64,000 nucleotides of DNA from Macrotrachela quadricornifera (lineage: Eukaryota; Rotifera; Eurotatoria; Philodinida; Philodinidae), in assembly GCA_022393335.1 (NCBI GenBank), contig JAJEKB010021601.1, positions 2,014,620-2,078,619 of the forward strand. Direction: 5' to 3'. Each line of letters begins with the position of its first letter. The first letter of the stretch is position 1. Made by a program: the position numbers and the translations under genes. This document shows, piece after piece, positions 59,501 to 64,000 of this stretch. Under the pieces are notes generated by a model. It ran no database searches. It was not told the origin of the DNA and was given only the letters and a program-made list of their open reading frames with translations.

Positions 59501-61140
59501 TCGAATCGAACACATGTATAAGTTTCGTTCTGCCAACCTATCACTATAACTAATTTCCGAATTCATTTAGAAACATGAAGAACTATTTCCATTCATTCGA
59601 TTTGACAATCTAAACCTCACATTACGGATAAATTTCAATAATGCTTTAAACCTCGTTTTGTCATAAAATAAATGTTGATACTCAACATTTTTTGACTTAT
59701 TGTAGCCTTTTCAAGGTCTGAAGCGCTTTTCGTAGCACTTTAGGCAAAGTCTTAGAATACCTAGGATGAGACTAATGTTTGGATCGTTATCATGAACAAA
59801 AAATCTAGCAATGTATCTGTTAGAAATAGGAAAAATCCAGATACTTATAATTGCATTTTGACGAAAATGTATGTACTTGAACAGACATTCTATAAAAGAA
59901 TTTAGGAAAGGTTTCATAAGTGTCTGATACTACAATAAGTAGGATACGTATGTAGGAAGTTCTGGCAAAAAATGTGCGCTTGATTGGGCATTTTCTCTTT
60001 GTAGCGTTTACAATATATGGAACGGTGCGTTTTCAAATAGGTTTTCAGGTTCGAGTTCCTTCTTTTTCCTACTCTATTTTAAATTCAATTTGGCTTATTT
60101 TTGAACCTAACGACTACTTATGAGAAAGCTTTTGTGATATTCTTTGCTTGCACCAATAGTGTCATATATCCAGAATTTTGGAGATGCCACCGTGTCTCCT
60201 GAAGGAGATGCCGTATCTCTCATGGAAGATGCCGATGAGGATGTGAGGGGTGTGCATCTCTAGTGAAAGTCCTACATCTCCCGGGTGTGGGTGTGGCGTC
60301 TCCCTCAGGAGACGCGATGGCATTCTCAAAATCCTGGCCATTGTGGTATCACTCAAAAAAACATATAAAAGTCGTCGAAATCAAGAGTAAAAGATTTTAT
60401 AAATTTAGAAAAATTTGTGAAAGTACCGTGAGATTATTTCTAATAGAAAAATTACGAAAGACAAAGAAATTTAAGAATCTGATAACATATAGTATGGATA
60501 CAAGTTCTAAACAGTCAAAAATACACTCTTGTCACTTTTGAGTAAAGCAAAAGCATATAACTTTGTGACTCTTTATTGTAGTATACTTAATTTTAATCTA
60601 TTGAGGTTTCAATAACTAGATCAGTTAATAAATGTTGAAGAAATAGCCAAGTGTCCAAAAATCTGTTCAAATAGAGCATTTTTTCGCTACACATTAACAA
60701 ACAATTTAAAGGCTGCTAAAACTCTTCTGGGAATGTCAAAAACACACGTTGAATATTACTTCGTCATCATGAGAAGTCTTCAGGGCTTTGTAATTGTCAT
60801 GAGTTCTCAGAAATCTTTAGAAATACAACAAATTCCAAAATCAGTTTTTACTTATTAGAGCGAATGCTAATAACACTTCCATGTATAATATATTTCTTTA
60901 TGTACAATGTAGGTTTTTGGTGCTCCCAACTTTTTTCGTCTGATTTTGACGGCACCACCAGAGAAGACACGTGAAGCATGCGAACGTATCGTCGAATTCT
61001 GTGTGCAACATGAAAAACTTGAGAAAGTATGTGCACTGCGTAGGATGAACAGCATTATACGAGACGTCGGCAATGAAGGTTTGGCAAGACAAGAAGAATC
61101 AATTTTACCATTTCATACAAAATCGAACAAATACATCTAA
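56541..61140 (+). CDS. TAT: Tyrosine aminotransferase, eleven exons, 457 aa
   Basis: Exons 56541-56697, 56742-56846, 56917-56984, 57041-57199, 57254-57350, 57401-57495, 57547-57694, 57747-57880, 57936-58019, 59349-59447 and 60913-61140 join in frame. The PLP-dependent enzyme converts tyrosine and 2-oxoglutarate to 4-hydroxyphenylpyruvate and glutamate, the first step of tyrosine breakdown. Seen are [78 protein letters not shown], the Schiff-base Lys in [36 protein letters not shown] and [12 protein letters not shown] with the carboxylate-binding Arg. The length equals animal TAT (about 454 aa). Introns 9 and 10 are 1.33 and 1.47 kb; the others are about 40-70 nt. The C-terminal tail continues about 45 residues past the conserved core. 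The ATG is the first in frame. Confidence 0.93.
58020..59348 (+). other. Enlarged intron 9 of the TAT gene
   Basis: The adjoining residues (TMYML and VGVNSS) are contiguous in the protein family, so no exon is expected inside. No element with clear ends was recognised. Confidence 0.5.
60163..60354. mobile_element. ~190-bp MITE in TAT intron 10
   Basis: Left AGTGTCATATATCCAGAATT and the complement of right ATCCTGGCCATTGTGGTATC/CACT match, continuing through GGAGATGCCACCGTGTCTCC on the left and GGAGACGCGATGGCATTCTC on the right. The interior repeats GAGATGCC and GGAGACGC words. It is less AT-rich than the surrounding intron. Confidence 0.75.
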
Positions 61141-62371
61141 AAGTACTTGCAAATTCATTTTCATGAACTTATTGTTTGTAAGCTTAATTATTTTCTCATA
61201 AGGGCATGCAGAAAAACAATAAAAATTTATGTGAAACTGTTCGGAGAATAATTCATTCTTCAGTCTAATAAAATAAATACACAATTATCTCGAAACAAGA
61301 AAAAAATCGTTTTTATCAGTGTTTTTTTTTATGAAATCTAGAAAAAATTGCCACTTAATTAGTGGTGATAGTATCATCGAATTGTTTTCTTATAACAGCA
61401 TTTATTAAATTTCCTAAAGTGACAGAATAAAACTGTTCTCTTATCTAAAGTGCGACTTTCTAATTGGGAACGCAATAAATCAAGATTCCCTAGTGAAAAA
61501 TTGAACTATCGCGTCATTCATGTCGAGCGTATGTTGAAAACAATGGTCTTAGCTTCAAAATTATCGAGAGCAATATTTATGAAAACATTGACGATAAATT
61601 TGAATTTGATTAGAAGAACAGAAACGATATTGAGTAGAAAGCCAAACAGGACTACCCTCAATTCGCTCTGAAAACTACAACTAGTGAGATTTAAGTGAAA
61701 AATAGCACTCAATCGGTTGTTAACCTCTTCAAGTAATGTTGAAGATATCCATCACTACTACAATTACCCATCAAAAAGTGATCTTTCAGACGGATAAAAA
61801 TCTGCTCATCAGATAGTGATTATAACAAATGTTTGAGCTTGTGAATTCCCTGGCAGAAAAAGTAGATCCAACTGCACAAATATATATTGATCTATCGACT
61901 GGTGTCGAAAGAAGGGACTCGCGGCTATTTTTCTTAATATTGAATCATTATAAATGTCGATATGACTTATGTCCATTGTGCGATCGATTTCATTCTTTTT
62001 TCGAATCTATTTAAAACTATTTCTGATATATAACATCACATAGCTCACATAATATTCTGCAAGACATTATTATTGCAGATGTCAATTGAGAGCATAAACT
62101 TCCTAATATAAATAATAAGTATTTATAATAAAAAAAATATAATTTTCTTTCACAGTTAGTTGATTTTTGTTATGATAGAAAGGTTTTGGATAAAAACAAA
62201 TGATATACTTGAAACTAGCATAAAATTGAATCAAAATATGTGTTTCACAACATCTTCATTAATGTTTTTTGTCGGAAATTATGTGTTTGATTTTCTTGAA
62301 GTTACATGCAAAAAATAAACTCACAATGAAATGATCTCTACTGTCAATCGAATTGATTGACCTTATTTAGT
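61141..62371. other. Downstream of TAT, no gene supported
   Basis: AATAAA near 61218-61274 could serve polyadenylation. Short frames at 61450-61671 and 61829-62014 lack family resemblance and splice-supported partners. Confidence 0.3.
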
Positions 62372-62908
62372 TCAAATGAATACTTTCGTCAAAAAAATTA
62401 ACGAATTTAAAATATGACACGCTAATGGTGTACCTAGACAAAGACCACTAAGAATCACAGGATCTGTGAAATTTAGGTATAAAAATGAATGAGAAAAGAT
62501 TTTCTCCACTATTATAAGAACGAAACTTATTGTTATTCGGGGTAATTGAGGGACTATCAACGATACCCCTTCCACATGGCCCGAGCAATACCATGTTCTG
62601 TTCTTATAATAGTAGAACATGTTTTTTTCTGTAGTTCGTGGAAAAAACGTTTTCTATCAGGCACTAGAAAAATTCATTTTATTATTATGAGCAAAAACCA
62701 TGGTAATGTTCGGATCATATGAAAACTGGTGCCTACAAACTCTCTAATCGGCTCGAACAACGCCAAGTTTTGTCCTTGTAATAGTAGAGAAAACCTTCCC
62801 TAATTCATGTTTATACCTAAATTTCACAGACCTTAGCATTGAAGGATCTTTGTCTAGGCATGCCATATTTTAAATTCATTAGTTTCTTGATGGAAATGAT
62901 TATTTAAC
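62372..62908. mobile_element. MITE with two internal hairpins (family MD)
   Basis: The outer arms carry AACGAATTTAAAATATGACA and CTAGACAAAGA on the left, TCTTTGTCTAGGCATGCCAT and ATTTTAAATTCATTAG on the right. Just inside is GTGAAATTTAGGTATAAA and its complement, as in 51972-52348. Two core hairpins follow: CTATTATAAGAACGAAAC facing GTTCTTATAATAGTAGAA, and TTATTATGAGCAAAAACC facing TTTTGTCCTTGTAATAGTAG. No gene. Confidence 0.83.
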
Positions 62909-63014
62909 TTGAATAAGGTCGATCAATTTGTTTGATATGTACAAACTGTTCCATTGCAAGAAGATTAATAATCGTATTTCTCTGTATACGACATGAAGAT
63001 ATACATTCGTAATA

Positions 63015-64000
63015 CAGTCGAATCCACTTATAAGAGCTCCGTATAAAGGAGCGGTACGCTTTTAAGAGCCGTTTTTCAATTCCCCGTTTTTTCGTAATGT
63101 ATTTTACATTGTGGCAAAGTCCGCTTGTAAGAGGTTTGGATACAGGAGCGATTCGCTTATAAGAGCGCTGTTTTGACGCTTTTTGCGATTTTAGTCCGCA
63201 TAAAAGAGCTTTTTTATCTATATGATTATAAATATGCACTTATGTTCTTCTTCTTTTTCTTTCCTGTCATATATATGTGATGAATTTTTCCTTTCCTTCG
63301 TTCTTCTTTCATTCATGTTGTTCTATGTTGAATTTTTCTTTCATGTTCATCATTAATGAGATTTTTCCTTCTACCTTCGTTCTATATATTGTTCCTCATT
63401 TTTCGTTGTATCTTTACGTTTCAAAAAATGGCACCTACTAGCGGTAAACGTTGCACATTATCGATTGAACAACAAATTGGAAATCTTGGAAGCACGGAAA
63501 TAAAAAAAGCCAGACGATGTGGCTAAAGATTTCAACATCGGCTATTCTACGGTGAAGAAGATAAGGCAAAACGAAGAAGAAATCCGAAAAATAGGCGTTC
63601 CTCGATTGTGATCAGGAAGCCGAATGTTTTGGAAATCTCACAGATGACGAAATTTGCGATTCAGTGGAACTAAATCGATAAGGAAAGATCGATTTAGAGG
63701 AAGAAGCCGAAATTGTTGATAAACCGATGCCAGGTATCTCTCATAAAGATGTGCTGATGCATCTTTTGATGATTCACAAGTATTTGGAAAAAAATTTTAC
63801 AGATTACAATTCATACTATAATGTCGAAGACATGATCGAAAAGAGCGCTTTAATTAATCGTATTCAACGTAAGATCACGGATTTCTTTAAGTAAATTTAT
63901 GTATGTGTGTGTACTATTTAATAAATGTTGACAAGAATCATTTTTTGCGCTGTTTTGCATATAATTCACATAAAAGAGCTATCAGAATATAAGAGCCACT
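63015..64000 (+). mobile_element. Internally deleted pogo/Tigger-type transposon, cut by the window end
   Basis: It starts CAGTCGAATCCACTTATAAG directly after a TA at 63013-63014, the usual pogo target. Five copies of a CGCTTATAAGAGC-like word occur in the first 200 bp (63027, 63057, 63122, 63154, 63197). At the far end CACATAAAAGAGC and ATATAAGAGCCACT run inverted to the window edge, which lies shortly before the expected end of the element. Between them is the transposase relic described separately. Confidence 0.82.
63428..63894 (+). pseudogene. CENP-B-like (pogo) transposase remnant
   Basis: ATG 63428 begins MAPTSGKRCTLSIEQQ. After a small deletion and two frame changes the helix-turn-helix is readable as LEILEARK and DDVAKDFNIGYSTVKKIRQN, as in CENP-B N-terminal domains. 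The whole DDE catalytic core is missing: the frame jumps to a C-terminal acidic tail (NLTDDEICDSVELN, then a stop; EEEAEIVDKPMPGISHKD; NRIQRKITDFFK). At about 465 bp against 1.3 kb or more for complete genes, it is non-functional but keeps both ends for trans-mobilisation. Confidence 0.78.

Overview
The window reads as nuclear DNA of a small-genome metazoan, most likely a bdelloid rotifer. The grounds are AT-rich DNA, spliced genes with GT/AG introns mostly about 50-70 nt long, animal genes (adducin head, tyrosine aminotransferase, HPDL-like dioxygenase) beside genes of families normally found in plants, fungi or bacteria (P3A proton-pump ATPase, phi-class GST, salicylate-hydroxylase-like FAD monooxygenase), and a dense load of small inverted-repeat elements. 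The taxon is inferred from these features; no marker gene settles it.

Layout. 0-6 kb: hairpin elements, then a P3A H+-ATPase gene (1981-5901) with one MITE-swollen intron. 6-23 kb: no host gene with a known function; a 1.35-kb foldback, a FLYWCH zinc-finger ORF (8.7 kb), a DDE_4-type transposase relic split by a TA-flanked element (10.2-12.1 kb), nested inverted-repeat elements (14-20 kb) and a pogo-type transposase relic on the minus strand (20.2-22 kb). 23.3-27 kb: adducin-head gene. 29.5-32.7 kb: a second large foldback and a decayed mariner transposase. 33.4-35.1 kb: HPDL-like gene. 35.6-38.8 kb: four consecutive elements, each filled with its own short repeated word. 39.9-41.5 kb: FAD monooxygenase. 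43.7-46.4 kb: phi-like GST. 46.6-53.3 kb: MITEs and a dead FLYWCH copy. 53.5-54.1 kb: unrecognised TPR-like gene fragment. 56.5-61.1 kb: tyrosine aminotransferase. 63.0 kb to the end: internally deleted pogo/CENP-B-like transposon.

How the genes may work together. Tyrosine aminotransferase makes 4-hydroxyphenylpyruvate, the usual substrate of HPPD/HPDL-type dioxygenases, and both lie in this window on the same strand with an aromatic-type FAD monooxygenase and a GST between them. Every supported host gene is on the plus strand. Whether this is a functional neighbourhood or chance cannot be decided from one window. The proton pump is the most unexpected host gene, because animals normally energise membranes with Na+/K+-ATPase and V-ATPase.

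The strongest non-gene patterns are: (i) elements with terminal inverted repeats whose interiors consist of degenerate copies of one short, often palindromic word, different in each element; (ii) an approximately 28-bp block (consensus TGTAGAGCTTTTCACGGCGC followed by ATCTTTTG) found about 14 times, mostly within several otherwise different TA-flanked elements; (iii) long near-perfect palindromes in families with two or more members here. Exon borders were set by hand from splice signals, reading frame and family motifs.
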